DNA of 64,000 nt from Deltaproteobacteria bacterium (GCA_016178705.1 JACOST010000032.1:1-64000); one strand, 5' to 3'. Positions 43,697-51,973 are shown, counted from the first letter of the stretch. A program made the numbers and translations. Notes: generated by a model from the sequence alone, not told the origin.

Positions 43697-45027
43697 TGCT
43701 GCCTCCGCGGCTCTTCGTCCATCACGACCGGGCCAATGTCGTCACCTTCACTCGGGCGCAAGGTGACGACGCGCGTAAACACGTTGCGGAACGAATGCTC
43801 GCGGGCGCGCCGCTTGACGCCGACGCCACGCGCGAGAAATAGCACGATGAGTGCGCGGCACGTCGACGAGATGATGAAGATCGGGTGGTACCCGGCGTCG
43901 CCGACCGCGTGCATCACCGCGCCACCCAGCATCGAGCCGGTGACGATCATCACTCCGTTGAAGAGATTGTAGATCGACAAGACTTGCGCGCGGTTGCGAT
44001 CCTCGGTGCAGTCGAAGAGATTGAGGAAGGACGTCAGCTCGAAGCCCGCCCAGGCGAAGCCGCCGACGAGTTGCAGGCCGATCTGGTAGCCGAAGTTGTC
44101 CGACACCACCCACAGCGACGACAGCGGAATGATCAGCACCGCCGACACTTGCAGCGCGCGCCGATTGCCGTAGATGCGCGCGATCTCGCCCCAGTAACTC
44201 GACGACAGCACGCGCGCGACCACAATCGCGGCGCTCAGAATCGTGAAGCGCGCGTACGACAAGTTAAGCGCGTGTAGAAAGTACGGCGTGAAATACGCCG
44301 CCGAGATGTTCACCGCGCCACTGATCAACACCATGAGGCCGATCAATCGCCCGTAGGGCTGCCGCCAAAACCCAGCGAGCACCGTACGTGTGGCTACGCG
44401 GTGCTCGGCGGCGACGAACGGACCCGGATCGTGCTGGCGCGTGAGGAACCACACGCTCACAGCGCGGCTCACCGCGGCGATCGTAAACGCCGCGGCAAAG
44501 CCGGTGGCGGCGCCGATCTGCGTGCGCGAGGCGGCGTCAATCAGAAAGCCGCCGAGGAGCAACGACAGAAAGATCAGCGAGTGGACCGCGACGTTGCGCC
44601 GTCCGAAATAGCGACTGCGTACCACCGGTGGGATCATACGGCCGATCCACGCGTTCCACGCTGGATTGATCCCGAGGTTCAGCATCCAATAGAGGCACAC
44701 CCAGGCTAGCAGCCACGGATAGCCGCCGCCGGCCACGCGGGTGAGCAACACGATCGGCACGAAGACGGCTGCCTGCAGCGCCGCGCTGCCGATCACCCAC
44801 ACCCGATCGCCAACGCGATGCGCCACCACCGTCGAGAGCAATTGAAACACCGAGCCCAACAGGATCGGAACGGTCGCCAGCACGCCGACTTGAAACGGCG
44901 TGGCACCGAGCAGCAAAGCGAAGGCGGCAAAATACACCTCGCCACAGCCGATCTTCGCCGCGTCAAACGTCGCATCGAGCGTACTGGCGCGCAGGCTGCG
45001 CCGCAGCCGCGATTCGGAAGGCTTCAT
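43684..45027 (-). CDS. MFS transporter
   Basis: A 447-residue inner-membrane protein of the major facilitator superfamily with about twelve spans. Segments include FAALLGATPFQVGVLATVP-like TM1 to TM2 and IPPVVRSRYFGRRNVAVHSL, a motif A-like loop between TM2 and TM3/TM4; QHDPGPFV lies in the central loop. No substrate-specific signature is evident. The ATG at 45027 is preferred over the ATG at 45069, which lies in repeat R8. The last codons and stop lie inside repeat R2. Confidence 0.8.
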   Translation of the reverse strand: MKPSESRLRRSLRASTLDATFDAAKIGCGEVYFAAFALLLGATPFQVGVLATVPILLGSVFQLLSTVVAHRVGDRVWVIGSAALQAAVFVPIVLLTRVAGGGYPWLLAWVCLYWMLNLGINPAWNAWIGRMIPPVVRSRYFGRRNVAVHSLIFLSLLLGGFLIDAASRTQIGAATGFAAAFTIAAVSRAVSVWFLTRQHDPGPFVAAEHRVATRTVLAGFWRQPYGRLIGLMVLISGAVNISAAYFTPYFLHALNLSYARFTILSAAIVVARVLSSSYWGEIARIYGNRRALQVSAVLIIPLSSLWVVSDNFGYQIGLQLVGGFAWAGFELTSFLNLFDCTEDRNRAQVLSIYNLFNGVMIVTGSMLGGAVMHAVGDAGYHPIFIISSTCRALIVLFLARGVGVKRRAREHSFRNVFTRVVTLRPSEGDDIGPVVMDEEPRRQHRES

Positions 45028-45066
45028 TGCAATGGAATCAGTTGGTTTAGCAGCTTGAAGGGTCCG

Positions 45067-45180
45067 CATGCTTCGAGACGCGCCTGTCGGCGCTCCTCAG
45101 CATGAGCGGTTCTCCTCTTGTGCCCCAATACTTTCCCGCTCGTCCTGAGGAGGCGCGAAGCGCCGTCTCGAAGGGCGCCG
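45067..45180. repeat. Dispersed inverted repeat R8 (CTGAGGAG type)
   Basis: The left arm (45068-45108) read in reverse gives CTGAGGAGCGCC and GCGTCTCGAAG; the right arm (45137-45178) reads CCTGAGGAGGCGCG and GCCGTCTCGAAG. Arms of about 40 bases are reverse complements with a 28-base spacer. Repeats with this core are common in many proteobacterial genomes. It separates the MFS start from the end of the HMA gene. Confidence 0.75.
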
Positions 45181-45215
45181 TACCTTTCAACAGGCCACTA
45201 CGGAGGTGTTCAGCG

Positions 45216-45554
45216 TCAGCCGCCGGGCTTGGCGCGCGGCACTTCGCTGAACGTATTCACGCCGTACTTAGTGTCCTTGAACGCGTTCTCGATCATCGCG
45301 CGCGTGATCGCTTTACCCTTCTTGGCCGTGAGCGTCGCCGTCTTCTGTTCAAAGCTCACCTCGATATTTTCGCACTCGTCGATCTTAGTCAGGGCCGCAC
45401 GGACCCTGTCAGCGCAGGAGTGAGGTCACGTCATGCCCGAGACCGCAACGACGTACTGTCGCCCGGCACTCTTCTGCGCGTCGGAGCCGGCGTATGCGGC
45501 CACGACCGTTCCCAACGCGACTATCGCGGTGATGCTGGCGAGATTCATTTTCAT
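45216..45554 (-). CDS. HMA-domain periplasmic protein with in-frame UGA, candidate selenoprotein
   Basis: Read through one UGA (45428-45426), this frame gives 112 residues: a signal peptide (MKMNLASITAIVALG, then AYAGSDA), then a heavy-metal-associated domain. VVAVSGMT precedes the UGA, then PHSCADRVRAALTKID, IEVSFEQKTATLTAKKGK, MIENAFKDTKYGVNTF and a normal stop at 45216. UGA stands where the HMA motif GMTC has its first cysteine, so residue 43 would be Sec; the next Cys comes as U-x3-C rather than C-x2-C. The frame stays open for 70 codons past UGA and completes the beta-alpha-beta-beta-alpha-beta fold. A hairpin like a bacterial SECIS follows. Alternatives: a nonsense mutation or base error. 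MerP-like UGA-containing HMA proteins have been reported. Confidence 0.72.
45390..45408 (-). promoter_or_regulatory. Candidate bacterial SECIS hairpin
   Basis: Bases 18-36 after the UGA form CAGGG, unpaired U, CC, loop GUGC, GG, CCCUG. A bulged U just below a short apical stem with a GU-containing loop is the layout of the E. coli fdhF element that SelB binds; the loop lies about 26 bases after the UGA, within the usual distance. A GC-rich hairpin of this size can also occur by chance. Confidence 0.55.
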
Positions 45555-45620
45555 GACCAATCTTGTACCGACCCTGGCCGAGCCGTGCAAGTTGCTCGGC
45601 CTCATGGTACGAGGCGCGGC

Positions 45621-46400
45621 ATGAGTTCTCCCAAAGTCGCCTTCATCACCGGCGCCAGTCGCGGCATCGGCAAGCAACTCGCCATCGATTTTGCGAAGGC
45701 GGGCTACGACGTGGTGTGTCTGGCGCGTTCAACCAGTGACCAGCCCACCAAACTGCCTGGCACGGTCGACGCGACCGCCGAGTTGGTCCGCCAACACGGT
45801 CGACGCGCATTGGCGCTCGGCGTCGATTTGCAAGTGGAAGAACAACTGCGCGCCGCCGTCGATCGCGCCTATGACGAGTTCGGTCGCATCGACGTGCTGA
45901 TCAACAACGCCGCGATCGCGATTCCCGGACCAACGCTTCCGCAACCGATGCGTAAGTGGCGGCTGGCGATGGAGATCAACGTCAACGCCCCGCTGGCGCT
46001 GATGATGGCCGCTTGTCCGCGCATGACCAAAGCCGGCGGCGGGCACGTGATCAACGTGTCGTCAGAGGCCGCGGTGTTCCCCGAGTTCGGCCGCGCCAGC
46101 TACACAGTGACCAAGGCGGCGCTAGAGTCGCTCAACCAATGCATGGCCCACGAACTCAAGCCGTCCGCCATCGCCGTCAACGTCATGCGCATCGACGTGC
46201 CGATTTGGAGCGAAGGCTTCGTCTTCACGTTGCAGGGGATGGACACCAGCGACTTCGAAGATCCGGTCATCATGTCCGATGCGTGCCTGTGGATCGCCGA
46301 CCAGCCAGCGACATACACGGGACACATCCTGACCATCACCGGGATGCGCGAGCAGGGCATCATCCGTCCGCGCACTCGTGTGGGGCAGCGGACGCTCTGA
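45621..46400 (+). CDS. Short-chain dehydrogenase/reductase
   Basis: A 259-residue NAD(P)-dependent SDR. The cofactor site is FITGASRGIGKQLAIDFAKA; NNAAIAIPGP matches the NNAG block; the catalytic Tyr-x3-Lys is ASYTVTKAALESL with an upstream Ser in INVSSEAA. The C-terminus (HILTITGMREQGIIRPRTR) is specific. Classical SDR length. It is divergent from the HMA gene by 66 bases, so both promoters overlap there. Substrate unknown. Confidence 0.88.
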   Translation: MSSPKVAFITGASRGIGKQLAIDFAKAGYDVVCLARSTSDQPTKLPGTVDATAELVRQHGRRALALGVDLQVEEQLRAAVDRAYDEFGRIDVLINNAAIAIPGPTLPQPMRKWRLAMEINVNAPLALMMAACPRMTKAGGGHVINVSSEAAVFPEFGRASYTVTKAALESLNQCMAHELKPSAIAVNVMRIDVPIWSEGFVFTLQGMDTSDFEDPVIMSDACLWIADQPATYTGHILTITGMREQGIIRPRTRVGQRTL

Positions 46401-46498
46401 CGGCAATCCCCCCGTCGACACCGTCCGAGGGGTGTCATTTGTCCTATCAACGTTCCGCAGCTACACTCCCACTCGCATCGAAGAAGAGGAGTTGATCA

Positions 46499-47035
46499 AT
46501 GAGCTACGAACAAGTCGAGTTCAGCCGCGACTGCGAAGCGGTTCAGATTCCGCAAGGCATCACCGTGACGATTCCGAAGGGAACCCCCGGTCTGATCACC
46601 CAATCGCTGGGCGACACCTACACCCTGCAGATCCCAACCTTCGGCGGTCTGTATCGAGTGAGCGACCGCGACGCCGAGGCGATCGGCAAGGAACCGCGCG
46701 CGACGGCGACCGCCGCGACCGCGAGCAGCGACGAACCGATCAGCGAAGAGTTGGTCTGGGATCAACTGCGCCAAGTGTACGATCCGGAGATTCCGGTGAA
46801 CGTCGTCGACCTCGGGCTCATCTACGACATGCGCATTGACGGACGCACGGTGCAGGTGAAGATGACGCTGACCGCGCAAGGCTGCGGCATGGGGCCGTCA
46901 ATCGCTATGGATGCCAGCCGCCGCATCGAGAGCTTGCCCGGCGTCGAAGAAGCCGACGTGCAAGTCGTCTGGGATCCACCCTGGAGCCCGCACATGATCT
47001 CGCCCGAGGGCAAAGCCAAGTTGGGAATGGATTGA
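46499..47035 (+). CDS. sufT: Iron-sulphur cluster assembly protein SufT
   Basis: A 178-residue protein with the SufT layout: an N-terminal extension (VTIPKGTPGLITQSLGDTYT) and a C-terminal MIP18/DUF59 domain from about residue 80 (LRQVYDPEIPVNVVDLGLIY, VKMTLTAQGCGMGPSIAMDA, VQVVWDPPWSPHMISPEGKA). The Cys in GCGMGP is conserved. SufT takes part in Fe-S cluster maturation. GAAGAGGAG precedes the ATG. The other suf genes are not in this window. Confidence 0.88.
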   Translation: MSYEQVEFSRDCEAVQIPQGITVTIPKGTPGLITQSLGDTYTLQIPTFGGLYRVSDRDAEAIGKEPRATATAATASSDEPISEELVWDQLRQVYDPEIPVNVVDLGLIYDMRIDGRTVQVKMTLTAQGCGMGPSIAMDASRRIESLPGVEEADVQVVWDPPWSPHMISPEGKAKLGMD

Positions 47036-47159
47036 GATCGCGGCCTTCTGGCAACGCCTTCACACCGCTCCCGGCTGCTTGCTTTACGCTAGCGACGCGG
47101 CTACTAGTGCGCGACTTTCGTGGCCGCTCGCGTCCACCATTCTTGAAAGGGAGACTCTC

Positions 47160-47912
47160 ATGCGCAAGCTCACCATCACCATGCTCCTCGCGCTGCTCGC
47201 CAGTGTCACCACTGCGCGCGCTGACGAGCCAGAGCTGAAGACCGACGACGACAAGACCCTCTACGCGATCGGTTTGGCCATCAGTCAGAACCTTGGACCA
47301 TTCAATCTGACTGAGGCCGAGCTCAAGTTCGTCCAGGCCGGCATTGCCGACGGCACGCTGAATCGCGAGAAGAAGGTCGATCTCGAAACCTACGGCCCGA
47401 AGATCGGTGCACTCCAGCAGAGCCGCGCCAAAGTCGTCGCCGAGGGCGAGAAGAAGAAGTCCGAGGAGTTCCTCACCAAGGCCGCCGCCGAGAAGGGGGC
47501 CAAGAAGACCGCGTCAGGCCTGATCTACACCGAAACCAAAGCCGGCACCGGCGTCGCGCCGAAGGCGACGGATCAGGTGAAGGTTCACTACACCGGCACG
47601 CTGCCCGACGGCACCAAGTTCGACAGCTCGCGCGACCGCGGTCAGCCCGCCACCTTCCCGCTCAACGGCGTGATCCCGTGCTGGACCGAGGGCGTACAGC
47701 TGATGAAGGTCGGCGGCACCGGCAAATTGATCTGCCCGTCCGACCTCGCGTACGGCGATCGCGGCGCGCCGCCGAAGATCAAGCCGGGCCAGGCGCTGGT
47801 GTTCGATGTCGAGTTGATTGAGATCGTCAAAGCCCCAGCCCCGGCTCCAGCCGCCAAGAGTGCGGACAAGCCCGCAGACAAACCTGCGGCCGACAAGCCG
47901 GCGGAAGACTAG
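47160..47912 (+). CDS. FKBP-type peptidyl-prolyl cis-trans isomerase, exported
   Basis: A 250-residue Mip/FkpA-like isomerase that speeds folding of periplasmic proteins. A signal peptide (LTITMLLALLASVTTARA) precedes a helical dimerisation domain (TDDDKTLYAIGLAISQNLGP) and the FKBP domain from about 115 (VKVHYTGTLPDGTKFDSS, GVIPCWTEGVQLMKVGG, CPSDLAYGDRG, LVFDVELIEI). A Lys/Ala/Pro/Asp-rich tail follows. AAAGGGAG lies before the ATG at 47160; the longer frame is not preceded by one. A strong terminator follows 17 bases after the stop. Confidence 0.92.
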   Translation: MRKLTITMLLALLASVTTARADEPELKTDDDKTLYAIGLAISQNLGPFNLTEAELKFVQAGIADGTLNREKKVDLETYGPKIGALQQSRAKVVAEGEKKKSEEFLTKAAAEKGAKKTASGLIYTETKAGTGVAPKATDQVKVHYTGTLPDGTKFDSSRDRGQPATFPLNGVIPCWTEGVQLMKVGGTGKLICPSDLAYGDRGAPPKIKPGQALVFDVELIEIVKAPAPAPAAKSADKPADKPAADKPAED

Positions 47913-47928
47913 CCTTGCTTCAATATTC

Positions 47929-47956
47929 GGGGGCGGGATTCGTCCCGCCCCCCTTT
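47929..47956 (+). terminator. Intrinsic terminator of the FKBP gene
   Basis: A perfect 10-bp stem GGGGGCGGGA / TCCCGCCCCC with a TTCG tetraloop is followed by CTTT. The U-tract is short but the stem is very stable. Confidence 0.8.
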
Positions 47957-47986
47957 CCGTCCGCCGCAACAACCGAGGTGCGTTCA

Positions 47987-48244
47987 ATGAAGCGACTGTT
48001 CATCCTCAGTCTGGCCGCGGTGGCGGCACTCGCCGCTAGTGTCGGCCCAAGCTTCGCCCAAGCAGCCAACGACGACGCATCAAAGGCGAGGAAGTACGTC
48101 GACAAGGCGAGCCCCAATCTCATGAAGCAGAGCGGCGGAAAAAAGCCGACGCCGCTGGAACGCCACATCGAAACCGGCATCAAGGGCCAGCGAGGCCTCC
48201 CGGACGCAGGAGGTCAGCCAAGCAACAAGCAGGGTCCGAAGTAG
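47987..48244 (+). CDS. Small secreted hypothetical protein
   Basis: An 85-residue protein with a clear signal peptide (KRLFILSLAAVAALAASVGP, cleavage near SFAQA). The mature part is short, polar and Lys/Gly-rich (DDASKARKYVDKASPNLMKQ, GGKKPTPLERHIETG) and resembles no family I know. The ATG at 47987 is preceded by GAGGTG. It follows the FKBP terminator, so it likely has its own promoter. Confidence 0.6.
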   Translation: MKRLFILSLAAVAALAASVGPSFAQAANDDASKARKYVDKASPNLMKQSGGKKPTPLERHIETGIKGQRGLPDAGGQPSNKQGPK

Positions 48245-48309
48245 AAACCTGCATCTCCGCCGACACAATCCAACACGGCGGTCCCGCCTGTGCGGGCTCC
48301 CCAATCGGA

Positions 48310-48471
48310 AAGTCCTCCAACGCGAAGTCGCAAAGACGCGAAGGCGGAAAGCGAGTATTCTGTGACGAGACTTCATTTCTCTGAAGGCCGTTCAGTGGTA
48401 TTCGTTCGTGCCGACCGATCGGACTAAAGCCCTTGCGCCTCTGCGCCTTGGCGACTTTGCGTTAAGTTCTT
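48310..48471. repeat. Octad-array inverted repeat R4
   Basis: The left arm (48318-48350) has GCGAAGTC, GCAAAGAC, GCGAAGGC; the right arm (48430-48466) has CTTGCGCC, TCTGCGCC, TTGGCGAC, TTTGCGTT. Units are eight bases and the arms are reverse complements, separated by about 80 bases of unrelated sequence. It fills the gap between the small secreted protein and the lipoprotein gene. Confidence 0.82.
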
Positions 48472-48506
48472 TTTCTTGGGATTGAGATTAGGAAGCCCTC
48501 CGAACC

Positions 48507-48707
48507 ATGCGCTACGCCCTGTTGCTGCTCGTTCTGGCACCGTTGCTCGGCGGTTGCACCGCGACCTGGACGAAGCGTGGCGCCACGCAGGCGGACTTCG
48601 AACGCGATCACGCCGCCTGCGAGCAGGCGGCCAGTGTCGTTCCCAAATTGGTGCTGCAGAGCCGCTACGAGGAATGCATGCAGAGCCGCGGCTACCGCAT
48701 GAAGTAG
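48507..48707 (+). CDS. Small lipoprotein
   Basis: A 66-residue lipoprotein. The signal sequence LLLLVLAPLLGGC has a lipobox (LGGC) with the lipidated Cys at residue 17. The mature part (RDHAACEQAASVVPKLVLQS, YEECMQSRGYRMK) has three further Cys and the CMQSRGY ending seen in many small outer-membrane lipoproteins of unknown role. Convergent with the VOC gene, one base between them. Confidence 0.72.
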   Translation: MRYALLLLVLAPLLGGCTATWTKRGATQADFERDHAACEQAASVVPKLVLQSRYEECMQSRGYRMK

Positions 48708-48708
48708 C

Positions 48709-49140
48709 CTACGATGTCGCCGGCTGGTCCGTGAGCAGTCCCTTGCCCGGCACGTGGTTCATCTCGATGCGAATGCCGTCCGGATCTTCGAACAACACCG
48801 AGTAGTACCCGGGAGCCCAGACGCCGTCTTCCGGCGCATGAATGATCTTCGCGCCCAACTCGCGAGCAAAGTCGTACAAGCGATCCACGTCGGCGCGTTC
48901 GCGGGCGCGGAAGCACAGATGGTGCAGCCCGACGCGCAACTGGACGAAGCGCTCAGCGCGATGGGCGTCATCCGCCTTCATGATGCCCACGGCAGTGCGA
49001 CCGCCAACGCAGTAGAGCATTCCATCCATATCGATCACCGGCTTCAAGCCGAGGAAGCGCAGTAGCTTGTCATAGAAGGGCCGACACGCTGCAAAGTCGC
49101 TCACCGTGAGCATCACGTGGGCAATGCCGTTGATTTCCAT
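48709..49140 (-). CDS. VOC family protein
   Basis: A 143-residue vicinal-oxygen-chelate protein. IAHVMLTVSDFAACRPFYDK holds the first metal His, GLHHLCFRARERADVDRLYD the middle one, and SVLFEDPDGIRIEMNHVPG the final Glu. AAGGAGGCG lies before the ATG at 49140, which gives a clean family start; longer frames are not supported. Reaction unknown; many relatives are dioxygenases or glyoxalases. Confidence 0.82.
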   Translation of the reverse strand: MEINGIAHVMLTVSDFAACRPFYDKLLRFLGLKPVIDMDGMLYCVGGRTAVGIMKADDAHRAERFVQLRVGLHHLCFRARERADVDRLYDFARELGAKIIHAPEDGVWAPGYYSVLFEDPDGIRIEMNHVPGKGLLTDQPATS

Positions 49141-49294
49141 CCGCGCCTCCTTGTCTTCGTTGACGTTGTCCTCGGACGATCCCAGCCGCCGTTGCGGTGA
49201 CCATTTTCCTACCGCGGGTGCATCCGACTCGCAATGTCGACGATCGTCGCCGCGCGTGGCTTGCGTCGGCCGGTCAGACCTGCGAGACGCGCGC

Positions 49295-50431
49295 ATGCCG
49301 CGTCCGCGTCGCGTCGTCATCGCAGCCTATTTTCTGCTCTTCTGGGGCGGCGGCGTGTGGATGCCCTACTTCCCGCTCTACCTGTCGCACCTCGGTTTCG
49401 CCGGGTGGCAGATCGGCGTGGTGTTCGGCATGCAGCCGGCGCTGCGCTGGGGCAGCGCGCTGGCGTGGGCCTATGCCGCCGATCGCTGGCGCATCCGCCA
49501 TCGCCTGCTCGTCATCGCCGCGTTCGGCGGGGCGCTAGGCTTCGTGCCTCTACTGTTCGCTCACAGTTTTACGGCGGTGCTGGCGGTGACCGCGTTCATC
49601 GCGCTGCTCCACGCGCCGCTGATGCCGATGGTCGACGCGACGGTGATGGACCATCTGTCGCAACTCGGCGGCGACTACGGACGCCTGCGCACTTGGGGAT
49701 CGGTCGCCTTCGTCACCGGCGCGCTGCTCAGCGCGCCGCTGGTGCATGCGTTCACTCCGGCCATCGTGCCGCTCCTGCTGCTGATTCCGTTGCCGCCAAT
49801 GATCGTCGCCTTAGCGCGTTTGCCACGCGAGCAATTCGGCCATGCCTCACACTTCCGCGCGCCGTGGCGCTTGTTGACCGCGCCGTTGGCGGCGTTCCTC
49901 GCCAGCGCGTTCCTCATTCAACTGAGCTGCGGTGCGTTCTCGGGATTCTTCGCCGTGCACTCGGCGGCGCTCGGCTTTTCCGATGCGGTGCCGGGCATCA
50001 CCTGGGGCTTAGCTGTCGGCGCCGAGGCCGTGCTGCTTTTCTTTGGTAGCCGTCTGCTGGCGTGGCGCAGCGCGCCGAGCGTGATCGTCTTTTCTCTGCT
50101 GGTCACCGCGGCGCGCTGGGCCCTGACCGCCATCGCCCACAACGAGGTGCTCGTCATCGGCTTGCAACTGGCGCACGCGTTTACGTTCTCAGCCTTTCAT
50201 CTCGCCGCGCTGCATTTGCTTTCCCGACTAGTGCCGCCGCGGAGCAGCACCGGCGGGCAAGCGCTGTACGGCACCATCGCCTTCGGCATTGGCGGAAGTA
50301 GCGGTCTCGCCCTCGCGGGTGTGCTGGTCGACCGCTTCGGAACCGCCAACGTATTCGCTGTTGAGGCCGGCGTCGCGTTGCTCGGGCTGGTGCCGGCGCT
50401 GTGGTTGGTGCGACTCACGCGCAACGCGTGA
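49295..50431 (+). CDS. MFS transporter (MFS_1-like, HcaT/nucleoside-permease type)
   Basis: A 378-residue twelve-span membrane protein. FLLFWGGGVWMPYFPLYLSH is the characteristic first helix of the MFS_1-like group (PF12832), DATVMDHLSQLGGDYGRLRT, WGSVAFVTGALL the TM4-TM5 block, and GGQALYGTIAFGIGGSSGLA a late conserved segment. Proton symport of an aromatic acid or nucleoside is typical. The ATG at 49295 is chosen as the membrane-start residue; upstream open frame is Arg/Ser-rich and unlike coding. Confidence 0.82.
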   Translation: MPRPRRVVIAAYFLLFWGGGVWMPYFPLYLSHLGFAGWQIGVVFGMQPALRWGSALAWAYAADRWRIRHRLLVIAAFGGALGFVPLLFAHSFTAVLAVTAFIALLHAPLMPMVDATVMDHLSQLGGDYGRLRTWGSVAFVTGALLSAPLVHAFTPAIVPLLLLIPLPPMIVALARLPREQFGHASHFRAPWRLLTAPLAAFLASAFLIQLSCGAFSGFFAVHSAALGFSDAVPGITWGLAVGAEAVLLFFGSRLLAWRSAPSVIVFSLLVTAARWALTAIAHNEVLVIGLQLAHAFTFSAFHLAALHLLSRLVPPRSSTGGQALYGTIAFGIGGSSGLALAGVLVDRFGTANVFAVEAGVALLGLVPALWLVRLTRNA

Positions 50432-50437
50432 AGCAGT

Positions 50438-50851
50438 TCACCCGTCCGCGAGCGGTTGCAACCGCGGTGGCTGACGCACAAATGTCTCCGCGTCAAACGT
50501 CCCGCTGCGGATCGTGTCGATGTCGGCGCGCACCCGGTCGCGCAACGCCGCGAGGTTGATCCCGCCAGCGTCGCCGGCGAATGGCGCCGTCTTTTGCAGT
50601 CCGCTGTCGAGCATCCGAAGCGCGCCACTCCATAACTGCTGCGTCGTCTTGTGATAGCCGACTGCAATCTGGATCAGTCCAGTGAACAGTTCCCACAGAT
50701 CGTCCGGGACATCGTCGAGCCCTGCTTCGAGAACTTCGTGCGCCTCGAAGTAGCGCCCGGCGTTAAACTCCCGTGCCGCGTCAATGATCGCACTCCGAGT
50801 CCCCAATTCCGCAATCCCCAATCCGCACTCCGCAATCGAGCCATTCCGCAT
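50438..50851 (-). CDS. DUF309 family protein whose 5' end is embedded in a heptad repeat
   Basis: A protein of about 137 residues with the DUF309 core IIDAAREFNAGRYFEAHEVL, LWELFTGLIQIAVGYHKTTQ and ALRMLDSGLQ, a helical fold of unknown function. Everything before SAIIDAA is translated repeat R1c (RNGSIAECGLGIAEL), so the original start is lost or replaced. Candidates in frame are TTG 50893, ATG 50851 and TTG 50806. It is convergent with the MFS gene (six bases apart) and follows the aldo/keto reductase on the same strand. Confidence 0.7.
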   Translation of the reverse strand: MRNGSIAECGLGIAELGTRSAIIDAAREFNAGRYFEAHEVLEAGLDDVPDDLWELFTGLIQIAVGYHKTTQQLWSGALRMLDSGLQKTAPFAGDAGGINLAALRDRVRADIDTIRSGTFDAETFVRQPPRLQPLADG

Positions 50852-50902
50852 TTCACATTCGCCATTCCGCAATCGCCATTCCGCATTCCGCAATCGGAAT
50901 CA
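50791..50902. repeat. Heptad array R1, copy c (one orientation)
   Basis: About fifteen 7-base units on the minus strand: GATTGCG, GAATGCG, GAATGGC, GATTGCG, GAATGGC, GAATGTG and so on. No opposite arm is present. It starts in the TGA stop of the aldo/keto reductase (50900-50902) and runs into the DUF309 coding region. Confidence 0.85.
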
Positions 50903-51916
50903 TCCCATCGGATAGCGGATTTCCTTCGACACCTTGTTGCACTGATCGAGCACGTCGGGCGTGAGCGTGACATCCGCGGCGGCGAGCGTGTCGGTGAGTT
51001 GCTCGACCGTGGTGGCGCCGATGATGGTGGAGCCGACAAAGTTGTGAATCAACGACCACGCCGTTGCCAGCGTCGTAACTGACATGCCCGCCTGTTGCGC
51101 GATCGCCATGAAGCGCGCGGTCGAGCTCAGCGTCTGCTCATTGACGAAGCGGCGGGTCATCGATTGCGAGCGCGGATTGCCTTCGCCGTAGTTGGTGAAG
51201 CGCGAGCCCTTGGGTCGCGCGCCGTCTTGATACTTGCCGCTCAGCACACCGCCGGCGATCGGGCTGTAGGGCAGCAGGCTGATCTGTTCGCGCCGACACG
51301 CTTCTGCAAGTTCGTCCTCGAAGCGTCGGTTGAGCAGGCTGAAGTTATTTTGAATCGTTTCGTAGCGAACCGAGCCGTTCTTGTCGCTCGACCACAAACT
51401 CTTGGTAAGGCCGTACGCGGTCTCGTTGCTGCATCCGACGTAGCGGACCTTGCCGGCTTCGACCAAGCGCGTGAGCGCGGTCATCGTCTCGTCGATCGGC
51501 AGATCGCGGTCGGGCCAATGCGTTTGATAGAGATCGATGTAATCGGTCCGCAATCGTCGCAGGCTAGCTTCAACCGCGCGCTCGATGTGATGGCGATCGA
51601 GCGCGGTCTTGCCGCTGCGTTGCGGCGCGAGGAACCACCCCATCCCCGGCCCTGCCACCTTGGTTGCGATGAACACCGCATCGCGCGACTTGCCGGCCAT
51701 CCATTTTCCGCAGATCTCTTCGCTGCGACCGGCGTACTTCGGATCCGGCGGCACCGGATAGGTTTCCGCGATGTCGAGGAAGTCGACGCCCGCGTCCCAC
51801 GCGCGATCGAGGATGGCGAAGCTCGTGCGCTCGTCGGCCTGATTGCCGAACGTCATCGTACCCATGCAGATCTCGGAAACCACCAGGCCGGTGCGGCCCA
51901 ACCGCCGACGCTTCAT
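50900..51916 (-). CDS. Aldo/keto reductase
   Basis: A 338-residue NADPH-dependent reductase of the TIM-barrel AKR superfamily. The catalytic tetrad is visible: Asp in DFLDIAE, Tyr in the following TYP, Lys in FIATKVAG and His in DLYQTHWPD. LGRTGLVVSEICMGTMTFGN is the typical opening and RYVGCSNETAYGL lies in the core. AGGAGAG precedes the ATG. The first 45 codons and the upstream 44 bases are duplicated at 52652-52831. Confidence 0.9.
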   Translation of the reverse strand: MKRRRLGRTGLVVSEICMGTMTFGNQADERTSFAILDRAWDAGVDFLDIAETYPVPPDPKYAGRSEEICGKWMAGKSRDAVFIATKVAGPGMGWFLAPQRSGKTALDRHHIERAVEASLRRLRTDYIDLYQTHWPDRDLPIDETMTALTRLVEAGKVRYVGCSNETAYGLTKSLWSSDKNGSVRYETIQNNFSLLNRRFEDELAEACRREQISLLPYSPIAGGVLSGKYQDGARPKGSRFTNYGEGNPRSQSMTRRFVNEQTLSSTARFMAIAQQAGMSVTTLATAWSLIHNFVGSTIIGATTVEQLTDTLAAADVTLTPDVLDQCNKVSKEIRYPMG

Positions 51917-51960
51917 GTTCGCTCTCCTCCCAAATGTCGTGCGCGCGGATCATAGCAGGA
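51781..51960. repeat. 180-base direct duplication, copy 1
   Basis: Covers the leader and first 45 codons of the intact aldo/keto reductase gene. It aligns without gaps to 52652-52831 with ten mismatches (about 94% identity). The two copies bracket the DUF433-DUF5615 pair. Confidence 0.92.
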
Positions 51961-51973
51961 GTCGCCCGACGGG

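Noticed and set aside
50791-50902. CRISPR-like array
   Set aside because: Units are 7 bases with no spacers and no cas genes; it is a degenerate tandem array.
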